Shown here one piece after another: positions 31,534-41,569 of a stretch of DNA of 64,000 nucleotides. Origin of the DNA: Pythium myriotylum (Eukaryota > Oomycota > Peronosporomycetes > Pythiales > Pythiaceae); NCBI GenBank assembly GCA_023091665.1, contig JALJCQ010000013.1, positions 496,001 through 560,000 on the forward strand, read 5' to 3'. The position numbers were made by a program, and so were the translations under genes. The notes below the pieces were generated by a model. That model made no database searches. It saw nothing but the letters and a program-made list of their open reading frames with translations, and was not told the origin of the DNA. The stretch's first letter is position 1. Every line of letters starts with the position of its first letter.

Positions 31534-32494
31534 GCTGTTTCCTCTTGGCAGCTCTCACCTTCGACTTAGCGCTCTTACTGAGCTTGGTGCAATTCATGAG
31601 CGAATGGCTGCCGCCGCAGTCGTAGCAACCATCGCTGTGAAGTACCCCGTCCCAGCTCGAGCCACCGTTATCCGTCTTTCTCGCCGCGGAGTCCCCGAAG
31701 GTCACTCGCTTCACGACACGCTTCTCATCACCGTCTTTCGACCCATGGACTTCGCTCCGAGACCGCGCACCACCACCTTTGCCGCCATTACGCAGTCGTT
31801 TGGCACTAGGTGAGTCACCATTATCTTCGCGTTGGCGCTTCACCTGGCGCAAAACTTGATCCTCCTTGGCTTGTTCCAGAGCCATACGAAGGACCAACTG
31901 GTACAGTGCAGGCACGTCACGCTTCGGGTTACCATCTTTGCCAAAGTCGATTTCATTCTTCACACGCTTCTTCAGCTTTTCTGGTAAGCACTTCACCAGA
32001 ATTTTGCACTTCTTCTCGTCGTTACCGTTGAACAGTGAGGCTAAACCGTTCGTCCGAATAATCGTGTTACAGGAGTGGAAGTAGTCGAGAACCTGTGATT
32101 TCACGTCGTTCGAACCCGTACCGAACTTGAGCTCTTTCTGAAACAGCCCCTCGATGTCCGGCATCGTCTGGTTCTTGAAGGTCTCAACCTCCGACTTGAT
32201 CCATTGCCACAGAAAGTCATCCGTGAGGTCGTCTTTGTCCATCCTCCACTCGATCTCGCAGAGTGTACCCAAGTACGCTTCGTCAAACGAGTTGCGCAGT
32301 GACACCATAAGTGAGTTCGGATCCCCACCCGTGTTCTTGCACTGCGCCCTAACCGCTTCTTCGTACTCGAACCGCAGATCCATCCACTTGGTCAGGTTCT
32401 CATGCGCCACTCGGTCCAGCTTGGGTGCGCCGATTGAGGTCAGCACGTACTGCGGCACCGTGGGGTGTCCAACAACACGCGGATGCATCGGCAC
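31496..32494 (-). CDS. Outer element Gag-like protein with zinc knuckle
   Basis: An open frame of 332 codons; the first in-frame ATG is three codons in, and an in-frame stop lies upstream at 32623-32621. It contains a capsid-like helical region and a zinc knuckle of variant spacing CYDCGGSHSLMNC (CX2CX3HX4C), followed by a basic tail. The inner element has inserted at 32728, upstream of this frame. A candidate ATG for the original Gag start lies on the other side of that insertion near 44417, apparently in a different frame, so the 5' part looks broken. Confidence 0.75.
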   Translation of the reverse strand: MPMHPRVVGHPTVPQYVLTSIGAPKLDRVAHENLTKWMDLRFEYEEAVRAQCKNTGGDPNSLMVSLRNSFDEAYLGTLCEIEWRMDKDDLTDDFLWQWIKSEVETFKNQTMPDIEGLFQKELKFGTGSNDVKSQVLDYFHSCNTIIRTNGLASLFNGNDEKKCKILVKCLPEKLKKRVKNEIDFGKDGNPKRDVPALYQLVLRMALEQAKEDQVLRQVKRQREDNGDSPSAKRLRNGGKGGGARSRSEVHGSKDGDEKRVVKRVTFGDSAARKTDNGGSSWDGVLHSDGCYDCGGSHSLMNCTKLSKSAKSKVRAAKRKQREEGRQREDPKD

Positions 32495-32528
32495 CGCCTC
32501 TCCAGTTCCACGCGTGAGCCGAGTCGCC

Positions 32529-32606
32529 GCTGCCGACGTCGTTTTGGACGCTTCTGATCGCTGCGGTGCTGCCGACGTCGTTTTGGACGCTTCTGATCGC
32601 TGCGGT
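32529..32606. repeat. 39-bp tandem duplication in 5' gag region of outer element
   Basis: Two perfect adjacent copies (32529-32567 and 32568-32606) of a 39-bp unit beginning GCTGCCGACGTCG. The length is a multiple of three. Confidence 0.9.
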
Positions 32607-32728
32607 AGCTCCTTGTGCCACTAGTACCACCACCAGCACCCGCTGCGGCTTCTGTCGCCGCTGCACCGGTCGCTACTACCGGTGCGGAGTCGCTTGTCGA
32701 ACTCTGGCGTGGCTGACGCGAGCGCAGC

Positions 32729-33579
32729 TGTGGTGATGCGGATTGAGAAAGAGAGGTCGCGGTCTCTCACCACCGTCTACCCCGTGGATCCGACGGTTAA
32801 ACCGTCCCGCAGGAGCTCCGGTTGGGGATCCAGAGGGCCCTAATGTCCCTCATTGTGGGTCCCGAGTCTCAGAAGGAAAGGCGAAGTTTAAGCTAGACTA
32901 GGCTAATTAGGCTAATATGTAGGGTACAGGTAGTAGGCGTAGGATAGGTGCTGGATCTCGTGTCTCATGGTCTGATTTTGTGTGGAACACCCGGATCCGG
33001 GGTTAAAATCGGATTTATGTGGACCACATAAGTTGGGTCCGGACACGTTCTGGCCGATAACAAACAAGTTGCGATTTTCCCCCCTCAAGCTCAAGTCCCC
33101 GGGCCAAGCGGCGAACAAGAGGGAAGGTCAGAGGCACGCGTCAGCTGCGGTCAAGGTCAGGAGAACCCAGCGCGCCCCCCGCCTCGTGCAGCTTCAACCC
33201 CCAAGTCCCGTGGGTGGCAAGCAGCCCACGTTAAAGTTCCAGTGTCCCGAGACACTGTGGGAAGGTCAAGGTCGTTTTCAAGGTCGGATCCAAGCCTCGC
33301 GGCGCGGATCCCGTGTCAAGTCCTGCCGGCCGCGCTACGCACCGGATCCAGGCCACGCCGCGCGTGTAACCGTTGCGGCGCGTCTCTTCCGCTCAAGGCT
33401 CAACGGATCTTGTCTTCTCCGCGCTTGCAACGCGGGATCTCGAGTCCACGGTCCCAGAACGGGTACAAGACCAAAGAACTGGGGCGTTTGTGTCCAGGGT
33501 GCGGTCGTTACCGAATCCTGCACAGACGCTGACGTGGGAAGCGCCCAGCAAGAGTAATTTTGCTGCCCGCTACACCACA
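32729..33579 (+). repeat. Inner element 5' LTR
   Basis: 851-bp LTR, apparently identical to 43527-44377; six GGATCC sites lie within it. Open frames inside it are duplicated in both LTRs and are not genes. Confidence 0.94.
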
Positions 33580-33641
33580 ACTGGAGCACGAGACCGGTTC
33601 TTGCGTTTTGGACCGTGTTCGTTCCGGATCCCTCAGTAACG

Positions 33642-35219
33642 ATGTCGTCTGAGGTGAAGATCAAGGTTGAGCCCGGAACTCTTCCACCCGACGTGGCTGG
33701 ATCCGTCGGTGTCGGAACTATTGCTAGATCCGCCAGTGGAGAGCGTCGGGGGGTGCTCGAAGCTGAACAAGAACCAAAGGTCAAGGTGGAGCATGACGCT
33801 GGCGAGCGCGCCGTTGAGCGCACTCTCAGCTTCAGTAGTGAGGAAACCAAGGCTGAAGATGTAATTCCCCCCAAGTCCAAGCAGATCTCCAAGCGGATCG
33901 AAGCCAAGAACACTCAGGCAGCCAAGCGTGCCGCGGATCGCCGGTCCAGTGCTCGCCAAGGTGCCTCAGAGGCTAGATCTGGTGATGGATCTGCTCAAGA
34001 GGTCGTAGACAACGTGGATCCAGGGCCTGAAGGTCCCTACGTCCCGGATCTGGTGTCTCCTTACAAGGCCACGCACTCATCTGTCATCATCTGGAACGCT
34101 GGTCAGCTTGCAAACCTCACGAAGTCGCACAAGGTCTTGAAGCCGCTCAGGATCCGGCTTCCTCCGAGGATCTGGGGCCCTGTGCCGAAGCCAGAGTTCG
34201 AGAACATCGTCGGAGAAGACCGTGATCTGGCCATGAGCTTCATCGTGCACACGCTTCTGTGTGGTGGCTTTGGTGTCAAGCAGTCGGATCTGCCGCTGAC
34301 CGCCGATGGGGCGCCGTACTACCACGCTTTCACGTTTGCCGAGCTTCGTGGCGTCGGTATGGCGGTGTTCAACGCGCTAGCCAACTTGGTTGGGTCGATT
34401 CTGTCGAACTTTACCCCTCGTGTGGCCGCCAGCCACGCTGGATCCGACCTGGGGTCTCTCACGGACCGCCTCGCTGAGGTTGCAGTGCAGGATCCGTACT
34501 CTACACCCGTCAAGATCGAGAATTCGCATGATCTCGACGTGGTCATGGAGTCTGTGCAGCGGATTCCCGCTCCAGAAGGCCGTCCGAAGGCTATTCGCGT
34601 GTCTACAGTCGAGGATCCGCGTGCTGCACGCCCGATGTTGCCAGGTCATACCCTGATCTCGGTCAAGTCGAAGGATCAAGTCGATCGTGAGAAGGAAGAG
34701 AAGCGGAGGTCGAAGCCCAAGAAGTCCAAGGCGAAGCCCAAGTACGAATCCGGATTTGGGTCCGACGACGACGGTGAAGACCCATACGACGAGATCTACC
34801 TCGGTCAAGACTCGGGTGATGAACGTTATCAAGCTCCCGTCATCCGTGCCGCGTCCACGATGGAGATCAAGAACTTCTCAGGACGTGACATGGATGCCGA
34901 GCGAGCCAAGGCTTGGATCCATCGTCTGTGCCGTAAGGGTCGTATGGACCGCCTCTCACCACGAGAGATGAGGGATCTCTTCTCGGATCGACTCACTGGA
35001 GGTGCTAAGAGCTGGTACCAACAGCTTCCACAGAAGATCACTCGCGACTGGTCTTCTACGGTCGACGAGTTCATGTATCAGTACTGTGAGATCGGCGTCA
35101 AGCCGGCCGAGCACTACTATACCATGACGCGGCGCGATGGCGAGTTGCCATTGAGTATCTCTACCGCCTCAATGTCGCTGCCAAGAAGGCTAAGGTTCAG
35201 ATTCGAGGCCGGATTGTGA
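33642..35219 (+). CDS. Inner element Gag, N-terminal part
   Basis: ATG at 33642. A charged, Lys/Glu-rich N-terminus precedes a retrotransposon Gag-like region ending in IKNFSGRDMDAERAKAWIHRL and WYQQLPQKITRDWSS. The frame is lost at about 35141: one missing base in GAGTTGCC moves the conserved continuation (EYLYRLNVAAKKAK) into the next frame. That frame is open through 35941. Confidence 0.85.
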   Translation: MSSEVKIKVEPGTLPPDVAGSVGVGTIARSASGERRGVLEAEQEPKVKVEHDAGERAVERTLSFSSEETKAEDVIPPKSKQISKRIEAKNTQAAKRAADRRSSARQGASEARSGDGSAQEVVDNVDPGPEGPYVPDLVSPYKATHSSVIIWNAGQLANLTKSHKVLKPLRIRLPPRIWGPVPKPEFENIVGEDRDLAMSFIVHTLLCGGFGVKQSDLPLTADGAPYYHAFTFAELRGVGMAVFNALANLVGSILSNFTPRVAASHAGSDLGSLTDRLAEVAVQDPYSTPVKIENSHDLDVVMESVQRIPAPEGRPKAIRVSTVEDPRAARPMLPGHTLISVKSKDQVDREKEEKRRSKPKKSKAKPKYESGFGSDDDGEDPYDEIYLGQDSGDERYQAPVIRAASTMEIKNFSGRDMDAERAKAWIHRLCRKGRMDRLSPREMRDLFSDRLTGGAKSWYQQLPQKITRDWSSTVDEFMYQYCEIGVKPAEHYYTMTRRDGELPLSISTASMSLPRRLRFRFEAGL

Positions 35220-35941
35220 CGGAAAAGGCTCATGTGGATCGCTTCGTTCGCTCGGTTGATGACGAAGATCTGGTGCGAAGCCTCTCTCTGCACCGGATCC
35301 GCTCGGTCGATGAGCTTGAAGACGCGTTGAAGGAGCTAGCACGCCATACTCGTCGTCCACAGGGGCGCGAGCGTGATTCCGACGCGCGGATCCCGGCTCA
35401 GAAGAACTTCGCATCGTCCAAGACGTCATATCCTGGTAAGAAGCCTGCCTCGGAGCCTGGATCCAAGGCTAGACCGATCCCTGTGAAGAGTCTACGATGG
35501 CCGCCAAAGGGGGCGACTGTTAGTCGCTCGGATCCTCGGAGCAGCGATAGTGAAGGCGAAGATCAAGGCGATTATGGGTCTGGTGACAGCGATGATGCTG
35601 GATCCAGCGACGAGGATCGTTATGAGGCTCGTCAGGTCGCTGTGGCCCAAGAATCTACCGATCCGAGCTCTCGCGGTCACGGTAGACCAAGATCCCCGTG
35701 CACGATTTGCGGATCCGAGCGCCACAGCGATGCCAACTGCTGGAAGAATCTCCGTTGTGATCGCTGCGATCGCATGGGTCATCCCTCGGATCGGTGCCGA
35801 GAAGTGTGCAGGGCTTGTGATCAAGTCCATGCGAAGGGAGAGTGCGCCCTCGTGGCCCTCTACAACAAGCTCGCCGCTTGGTACAACCCTTCACGCCATG
35901 CCGGACTTCTCCCACCTGAAGTCGAGAAGGCTATAAACTAG
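35216..35941 (+). CDS. Inner element Gag, C-terminal part with three zinc knuckles
   Basis: This frame continues Gag after the single-base loss. It carries an acidic stretch and three successive zinc knuckles: CTICGSERHSDANC and CDRCDRMGHPSDRC (both CX2CX4HX4C) and CRACDQVHAKGEC (CX2CX3HX4C). Three knuckles are more than the one or two usual in gypsy Gag. It ends at 35941, just before the protease frame. Confidence 0.85.
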   Translation: MTEKAHVDRFVRSVDDEDLVRSLSLHRIRSVDELEDALKELARHTRRPQGRERDSDARIPAQKNFASSKTSYPGKKPASEPGSKARPIPVKSLRWPPKGATVSRSDPRSSDSEGEDQGDYGSGDSDDAGSSDEDRYEARQVAVAQESTDPSSRGHGRPRSPCTICGSERHSDANCWKNLRCDRCDRMGHPSDRCREVCRACDQVHAKGECALVALYNKLAAWYNPSRHAGLLPPEVEKAIN

Positions 35942-35966
35942 AACGCTCGCTAGCTCGGGGGCTAGT

Positions 35967-37016
35967 GTGCGCCGAGCGTTCACCCGTGATGTAGGCAAGA
36001 AGGGGACAGTTAAAGCTAATACATTTGTTGACGCTGAGACTGGTGTGGTGGAAGTCAAGTCGGATCCAAGTCCAGTGGCGGACGAGTTCGATCGATCGTC
36101 TGTGAAGAAGGTCATGAAGATCCAACTTCGTCCTCACGAGAGGAAAGGATGGTGGAAGTCGGTGAAACCGGAGCAATGGACCTATCGGGCTAAAGCTCTG
36201 GCCAAGATCAACGATACAGGGGCGAAGGTGCTGTTCGATACAGGGGCGGAAGTCTCTCTCATCAGTTCTAGCTTTGCGCACAAGCTAGGAGTGAAGATCG
36301 ACAGTTCCCAAGCCGAGGTATGTGAAGGAATCGGTGGATCCCAGTACCAGACCGACGGATCCTGTGTGGTGAAGCTGACCTTGGCCAATGAGCTCGTCTA
36401 CGAACTCACGCTCTTGGCTGGTCCGATGGGAGGACAGGATCTGATCCTGGGTCTAGACTTCATGACAAGGGCAGCCGTTCGTGTTGATGCCGCAGACCGA
36501 TCCGTTTGTCTGCCTGGTGATGTCTATGTGCGATTCGAGGGGCGTCGACAGCTCTTCAGTTCGCATGCGAGGCCGATCTATCCGGATTCTGTTCGGATTT
36601 TGGATGTTGGGGCGTCAGTCGACGTCAAAGCAGGTCGTCACAACGATCAGGTTCTCTGGATTCGGCGAGATCCAACGTGGGTTACGTCTATTGTGCACTC
36701 ACAGGCGGGAATTCCCATTATCGTTCGCGTAACGAACGTTTCTGACAGAAGGATCCGACTCAGTACGCTCGATTTGGTCGGAGTGTGGATGTCGAGGGGT
36801 TCTGTGCCGAGGAAGCCGGGTTTTGTCATGGATGGGTCGCGGAGGAGTGCTGAGTGGAAGAATTTTGCATATTCTGCTACTCAGGATCACGACGAAGAGG
36901 ATTTACCGATGGAATCGGTGGATACTACTCCCATGGTCGAAAGACGCGAGTATCCTGCTCCTAAGAGTATTCTACGACGTGATCCTAACCAGATCCGCGT
37001 TCTGGGTCGCCAATAG
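35967..37016 (+). CDS. Inner element aspartic protease
   Basis: The core VLFDTGAEVSLIS and the second signature DLILGLDFM identify a retropepsin-like protease. The frame is open from before 35967 and ends in TAG at 37014-37016. The same frame then continues open for about 60 codons before a shift near 37185, so the TAG may be a single disabling mutation. The protease is one frame away from Gag, consistent with gag-pol frameshifting. Confidence 0.85.
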   Translation: MRRAFTRDVGKKGTVKANTFVDAETGVVEVKSDPSPVADEFDRSSVKKVMKIQLRPHERKGWWKSVKPEQWTYRAKALAKINDTGAKVLFDTGAEVSLISSSFAHKLGVKIDSSQAEVCEGIGGSQYQTDGSCVVKLTLANELVYELTLLAGPMGGQDLILGLDFMTRAAVRVDAADRSVCLPGDVYVRFEGRRQLFSSHARPIYPDSVRILDVGASVDVKAGRHNDQVLWIRRDPTWVTSIVHSQAGIPIIVRVTNVSDRRIRLSTLDLVGVWMSRGSVPRKPGFVMDGSRRSAEWKNFAYSATQDHDEEDLPMESVDTTPMVERREYPAPKSILRRDPNQIRVLGRQ

Positions 37017-37198
37017 AAGGTTCAAGACGAAGGAGAGGCCGGTTCTGGGCTTTCGACGCAGTCAATATTGTCGAAGCAGTCGAATCCGACGTCTGTCAAC
37101 TCGGATCTCCAACGTAGTAACCAGGATCTGGACCTAGAAGCCGCAAAAGTCGCTTCAAGAATTGATTCTGTGGTCGACAGGGACGGTTTGACTCGGAC

Positions 37199-40100
37199 GT
37201 GGATCTCGGGGTTCGCAGTGTGGATCCATCGCTAGCGGGTGTTTCTTCCACTCCATATGGTCGTTTGTGTGCTTTGGGCACTGACTCGGTGGTCAAAGGG
37301 GTGTACTCGGCTGGGTCTGGCTGTACGCGAAAGGAAAACACCACAAATCCATCGCAGAGTATTTCTAGTGCGACCTCAGAGACTCGAATCCCACCTCACG
37401 TCGAAGATTCTGCCGTTGGTGCTGCTATTCTTACGGTTTCTGATCCTCGGAATGACTTAGCGTCGCATTCGGGCTCGGATCCCCGCCTCAGAGCGATGAA
37501 TCGGCCTTTTGGTGGAGTTAACGTGGTGAAAAATATTCAGATCCCTGTCAAGAGGGTCGATTTTGCCGTCAAGGATGCTCATCTAGCTGGATCCTGCGTG
37601 GATCTTGCATCTAGTGTCTCTAAGACTTCGCATGAGTATGTTCCTGCTACCTCAGAAGACCAAATCCATGCTCAGGAGGAAGATCCATCCCTCAAATACG
37701 TTGATTTGGCTATTTCCGAGCTCCAAGGGGCCTCATCTGCAATTTCCGGTTCGGATCCCACTGTTCCAGCCGTAGTTCATCATCATGCAGGTGTTGTTCG
37801 GTCTTCTAGTGCTCAGATCCATGATCCAGACGGTGATTTTATTGCTTGTGACGTTCAAGAGGGTGTATCGGCTGTAAATCAGGTGTCCAGCGGTGTTGAT
37901 TTGCTCAAAAAGTGCTTAAGATCGACTTTGGAGGCTGAATTCCCCGTTTCCGGTGTGGACCCACACATTCGAGAGACTCAGCAATCGGATCCCAACGTTC
38001 AGAATAATATTTCGGTGCTTAACTGTGTGGATCCGGCGTTTTGCAACTCAGATCTGTCGTCTTATGACTTAATCGAGGCCTCCGAGGTCCCACGTATCAT
38101 GCTTGTGTCGAAAGTAACGGACCTCGACCTGGATCTGGCCGGCGCAGTTGATGAAGTAGTGATTATCGAAGGTTCTGATCCTCTGGTGGAGGATTTAGAA
38201 GCAGGGTTTGCAGTTTTACCGGATATCGGTCATGGATCCGATGGTGAGAGCCGAAATCCGCTCCGAAAGGAAGATCTCAACGTCGGAGACCCGTCTGTCA
38301 GCTCTAAGGAGAATCTGGATCGTCTCAGGGATATTATTTGGCGTAGATCCCAGGTTCTGATGGGCAAAGGCGATGCTATGCCGCCGGCAGCCAACGGCGT
38401 CATCTGTGATATTGATGTCGGCAATGCCAAGCCAGTGGCTCAGCCTGTACGCAAGGTCCGCCCAGAATTTCTGGAGAAGCTGTTTAAGTTGCTCAAAGGT
38501 CTGCTTAAGAATGGTCTGATCCGTCCTTCGAAGTCTCCGTGGGCCTCGCCGATCGTAATCATCAAGAAGAAGAACGGAGAGATTCGACTCTGTATTGACT
38601 ACCGGGTAGTCAACGCCCTGACGGTACTCATGGTGCATCCGATGCCTCTAGTCTCGGATCTGCTCGAAAACCTTGAAGGAATGCTGTGGTTTTGCTCTCT
38701 AGACATGGCTAGTGGTTTTTGGGTCGTTCGGATGACGCCACGGGCTCAGAAGATCTCAGCATTCATTACTCCCTTCGGTTTGTATGAGTGGACCCGTATG
38801 CCCTTCGGTTTAAAGAATGCACCTCAGATCTACCAGCGGATTGTCGACAATGTGGTCTATAATACCTTCAGGATCTCTAATAATGGCGGGTCTGAGGTTT
38901 ACCCAGCGGATCCTGTCGATAGAAGCCCGGATCCCATCGGATCCCACTCCTCGGACGTGTTTGAGGACGGAAAGGTCGCGGATCCAAGCGAAGGATCGCT
39001 CATGCAGCGCCGATCCTACATTGATGACTTCTTGTTGCCGGCGAAGACCTGGATCCAGCTCTGTGACCTTGTTGAACGCTTTCTGGACGCGTGTGTCTAT
39101 TGGAACCTGTCTATCAGTGTCGAGAAGAGTGTCTGGGGCGTTCCCGTGGTAGAATACCTCGGACACAAAGTGGATCCTCAAGGAATCCTTCCAAATCTCA
39201 AGGATCCCTTTGCGCTGAAGGATCTGGCGTTCCCGACAACTCTACGTGCTATGCAGTCCTTCCTGGGAAGTGTCAACTACTATAGTCGCTTTGTGGACGA
39301 CTTCGCGACGGTTGCGGCCGTCCTCTATGCGTGGAAACCCTTATTGAGCTCGAATGGACATTTATCCGGTCAATTACAACGTCAAGATCAATATAGACCT
39401 CGGTCGATATCGGATCCGGCACCTGTCACAGGTTCTGTAACCGTCGGGGGTCCGGGATCTGTCACAGATCCTGAAACTGTCACGGATCTGGATCCGAGAT
39501 CCATGGAAAGATCCCTGCAGCAGGAGAAGGCGGAACGTGCTTTCGAGATGCTCAAACGACGAATCCTTGAGGCTCCAAGGCTGAGGCACTTTGATCCTGC
39601 CCGTGATGTGGTCGTCGCTGTGTACGCGACAAAATGGTCCATCTCAGGTGCAGTACTTCAGGCTTACGACGATGTGTACGAACCTGTCCGTTTCACTAGT
39701 CGCGTGACCAAGCAGCACGAACGAAACTACTCGGAGGCCGAGGGCGAGATCCTCGCCCTGCTCAGAGTCCTCGATGTCTGCTATAATATGCTTGCTGGTA
39801 GGAAGATCCGCGTGCTCACAGCGTCGTCGACGCTGGGTTGGCTCTGGAAGACCAAGGGTCTACAGGGCCGACTAGCTATATGGGCCGCTATGTTATCAGG
39901 CTGGTCATTGGAAATCCAGAAGGGGGTCGAAGAGATCCACGGCTTTCTAGGACTTGTCGCCACAGGATCCTCTCCTAGAGACCACATGAATGAAGCTCTC
40001 GAGGCCATCTCGCCGCTCACGGTCAAGCGGAGGCCACGGATCCAGGTCCCAGTGCCGACCCTGCCGTCAGATACAAGAGTGATTGTCGCTAGCTTTGATG

Positions 40101-41569
40101 GCTCGGCGAGATCTAAGCGAAAGGGCGGCTCCTGTAGTGCGATCCTGTGGAAGTTCCCTGAGTGGACAGTGATTCTGAGTGCGTCCGAGTATTTCGACGA
40201 CATCACAGTGAATGAGGCCGAGTATCGTGGATTTTTGCTCGTCCACAAGATGGCTACAGAGCTGAACCTCAAGGATCCAGTCATTTGTGGTGACTCAAAG
40301 CTGGTAGTCAGTCAGATCCGAGGGGAGATGGAGTGTCGAGCCCCAGGACTACAGTTGCTCCATGCAGAGGCCTGCAAAAAGGTCCAGACCCTGAGACGGT
40401 GCGACTTAGTACACGTGAAGAGAGAGTGGAACGCCGCGGCGGATCTACTTGCTACAAGGGCTCTACAGACGCAAAGTGGGACGGATACAGTGGATCCAGA
40501 GCTGAGAAAGGACCTAGAGACAGTGAATCGTCTCGGTGAGGTGATCCAAGTGGCAGATCCGGTGTCTGATGTGAACAGAGTGTATGCGGTCCAAACGAGA
40601 CGACAGAAACACCGGGAAATGAGGGATCTAAGCACTGCTGACGGGGATCCGGCTCAGGATCGACGCGTGAATGAGGTTCACAACCCTGGAATGATTGCGA
40701 AGCTGCGTATCGACCGGATCCGCGTTGCACAAGAGGAAGAAGTGTGGATCCAAGACCTAAAACTCTTTCTAGCCGGAGATCTGACTCGATTGGACAGTGC
40801 AAGGCTCCAGAGGTGTGCTAAGGTAGCAGATGACTTCGAAGTTGACGAGGATGGACTACTGTATTACGTGAGCCGCCCGAAACGTCACGGATCCGAGGAT
40901 CTAGACGTGCGACTGGTAATTCCGACTACGTTAATCGACGATGTGCTCCACCACTACCACACGAGTGTTGAGGGAGGTCACCAAGGAGTCACTCGTACCT
41001 ATGCGAAGATCCGACGGTACTGTTATTGGAGATCTATGTACAGGGATGTACAGCAGTATGTGGGGAGCTGTCAAGACTGTCAGACAGGCAAGGGAAGGCC
41101 GTGGATCCGAGGTCCATCACCTGGGAATGTACAAGCTACGTATCCTTTTCAAGTAATTGCAATGGATCACGTCCCCTCTATGCCCAAGAGTCATCGAGGC
41201 AACACAGAACTGCTACTGTGGGTGGATCTATTCTCCGGATACGTGATCGCGAAGGCAAATAGCAGCAGATCCGCCCCGGTGGTGGCTGAGGCGTACGAAG
41301 AGTGTGTGTTTCGAAGATTCGGAGCGAGTGAATGTATCCGCCACGATCGAGAACCCGGATTCATGGCTGAATTCTTTGCAGCCTTCAACAAGCTGATGGG
41401 CCAGCGCCAGACGGATCCGCGGAGAGGATGGTACAGACACTTACAAGGGCACTACGTATGTACGTGGAGGACGAAGGACAGCGAGACTGGGATGATTACG
41501 CCGAGCGATTGGTGTTTGCCATCAACACGTCGCACGATCGGATCCGTAACGAAACGCCGTTTTACTTGA
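37199..41569 (+). CDS. Inner element RT, dual RNase H and integrase polyprotein
   Basis: About 1450 codons. The first ~380 residues are low-complexity and rich in SDP/VDP. The RT has LIRPSKSPWASPIVIIKKK, MPFGLKNAPQIYQ and YIDD near 39017, with an unusual insert of about 60 residues before YIDD. The first RNase H-like domain (39.6-39.9 kb) has lost two acidic residues (VYATKWS for the DAS box, LTASSTL for TDH). A second, RNase HI-like domain (40.08-40.47 kb) is intact: SFDGSA, NEAEYRG, GDSKLV, WNAAADLLA. The integrase has HH-CC (HHYHTSVEGGHQG, CQDC) and the first two catalytic Asp. The frame breaks near 41410, before the catalytic Glu. Confidence 0.9.
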   Translation: MDLGVRSVDPSLAGVSSTPYGRLCALGTDSVVKGVYSAGSGCTRKENTTNPSQSISSATSETRIPPHVEDSAVGAAILTVSDPRNDLASHSGSDPRLRAMNRPFGGVNVVKNIQIPVKRVDFAVKDAHLAGSCVDLASSVSKTSHEYVPATSEDQIHAQEEDPSLKYVDLAISELQGASSAISGSDPTVPAVVHHHAGVVRSSSAQIHDPDGDFIACDVQEGVSAVNQVSSGVDLLKKCLRSTLEAEFPVSGVDPHIRETQQSDPNVQNNISVLNCVDPAFCNSDLSSYDLIEASEVPRIMLVSKVTDLDLDLAGAVDEVVIIEGSDPLVEDLEAGFAVLPDIGHGSDGESRNPLRKEDLNVGDPSVSSKENLDRLRDIIWRRSQVLMGKGDAMPPAANGVICDIDVGNAKPVAQPVRKVRPEFLEKLFKLLKGLLKNGLIRPSKSPWASPIVIIKKKNGEIRLCIDYRVVNALTVLMVHPMPLVSDLLENLEGMLWFCSLDMASGFWVVRMTPRAQKISAFITPFGLYEWTRMPFGLKNAPQIYQRIVDNVVYNTFRISNNGGSEVYPADPVDRSPDPIGSHSSDVFEDGKVADPSEGSLMQRRSYIDDFLLPAKTWIQLCDLVERFLDACVYWNLSISVEKSVWGVPVVEYLGHKVDPQGILPNLKDPFALKDLAFPTTLRAMQSFLGSVNYYSRFVDDFATVAAVLYAWKPLLSSNGHLSGQLQRQDQYRPRSISDPAPVTGSVTVGGPGSVTDPETVTDLDPRSMERSLQQEKAERAFEMLKRRILEAPRLRHFDPARDVVVAVYATKWSISGAVLQAYDDVYEPVRFTSRVTKQHERNYSEAEGEILALLRVLDVCYNMLAGRKIRVLTASSTLGWLWKTKGLQGRLAIWAAMLSGWSLEIQKGVEEIHGFLGLVATGSSPRDHMNEALEAISPLTVKRRPRIQVPVPTLPSDTRVIVASFDGSARSKRKGGSCSAILWKFPEWTVILSASEYFDDITVNEAEYRGFLLVHKMATELNLKDPVICGDSKLVVSQIRGEMECRAPGLQLLHAEACKKVQTLRRCDLVHVKREWNAAADLLATRALQTQSGTDTVDPELRKDLETVNRLGEVIQVADPVSDVNRVYAVQTRRQKHREMRDLSTADGDPAQDRRVNEVHNPGMIAKLRIDRIRVAQEEEVWIQDLKLFLAGDLTRLDSARLQRCAKVADDFEVDEDGLLYYVSRPKRHGSEDLDVRLVIPTTLIDDVLHHYHTSVEGGHQGVTRTYAKIRRYCYWRSMYRDVQQYVGSCQDCQTGKGRPWIRGPSPGNVQATYPFQVIAMDHVPSMPKSHRGNTELLLWVDLFSGYVIAKANSSRSAPVVAEAYEECVFRRFGASECIRHDREPGFMAEFFAAFNKLMGQRQTDPRRGWYRHLQGHYVCTWRTKDSETGMITPSDWCLPSTRRTIGSVTKRRFT

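Noticed and set aside
32982..33557. 191-codon frame within the inner LTR
   Set aside because: Present identically in both LTRs (also 43780-44355) with no recognisable protein features; explained by LTR duplication.
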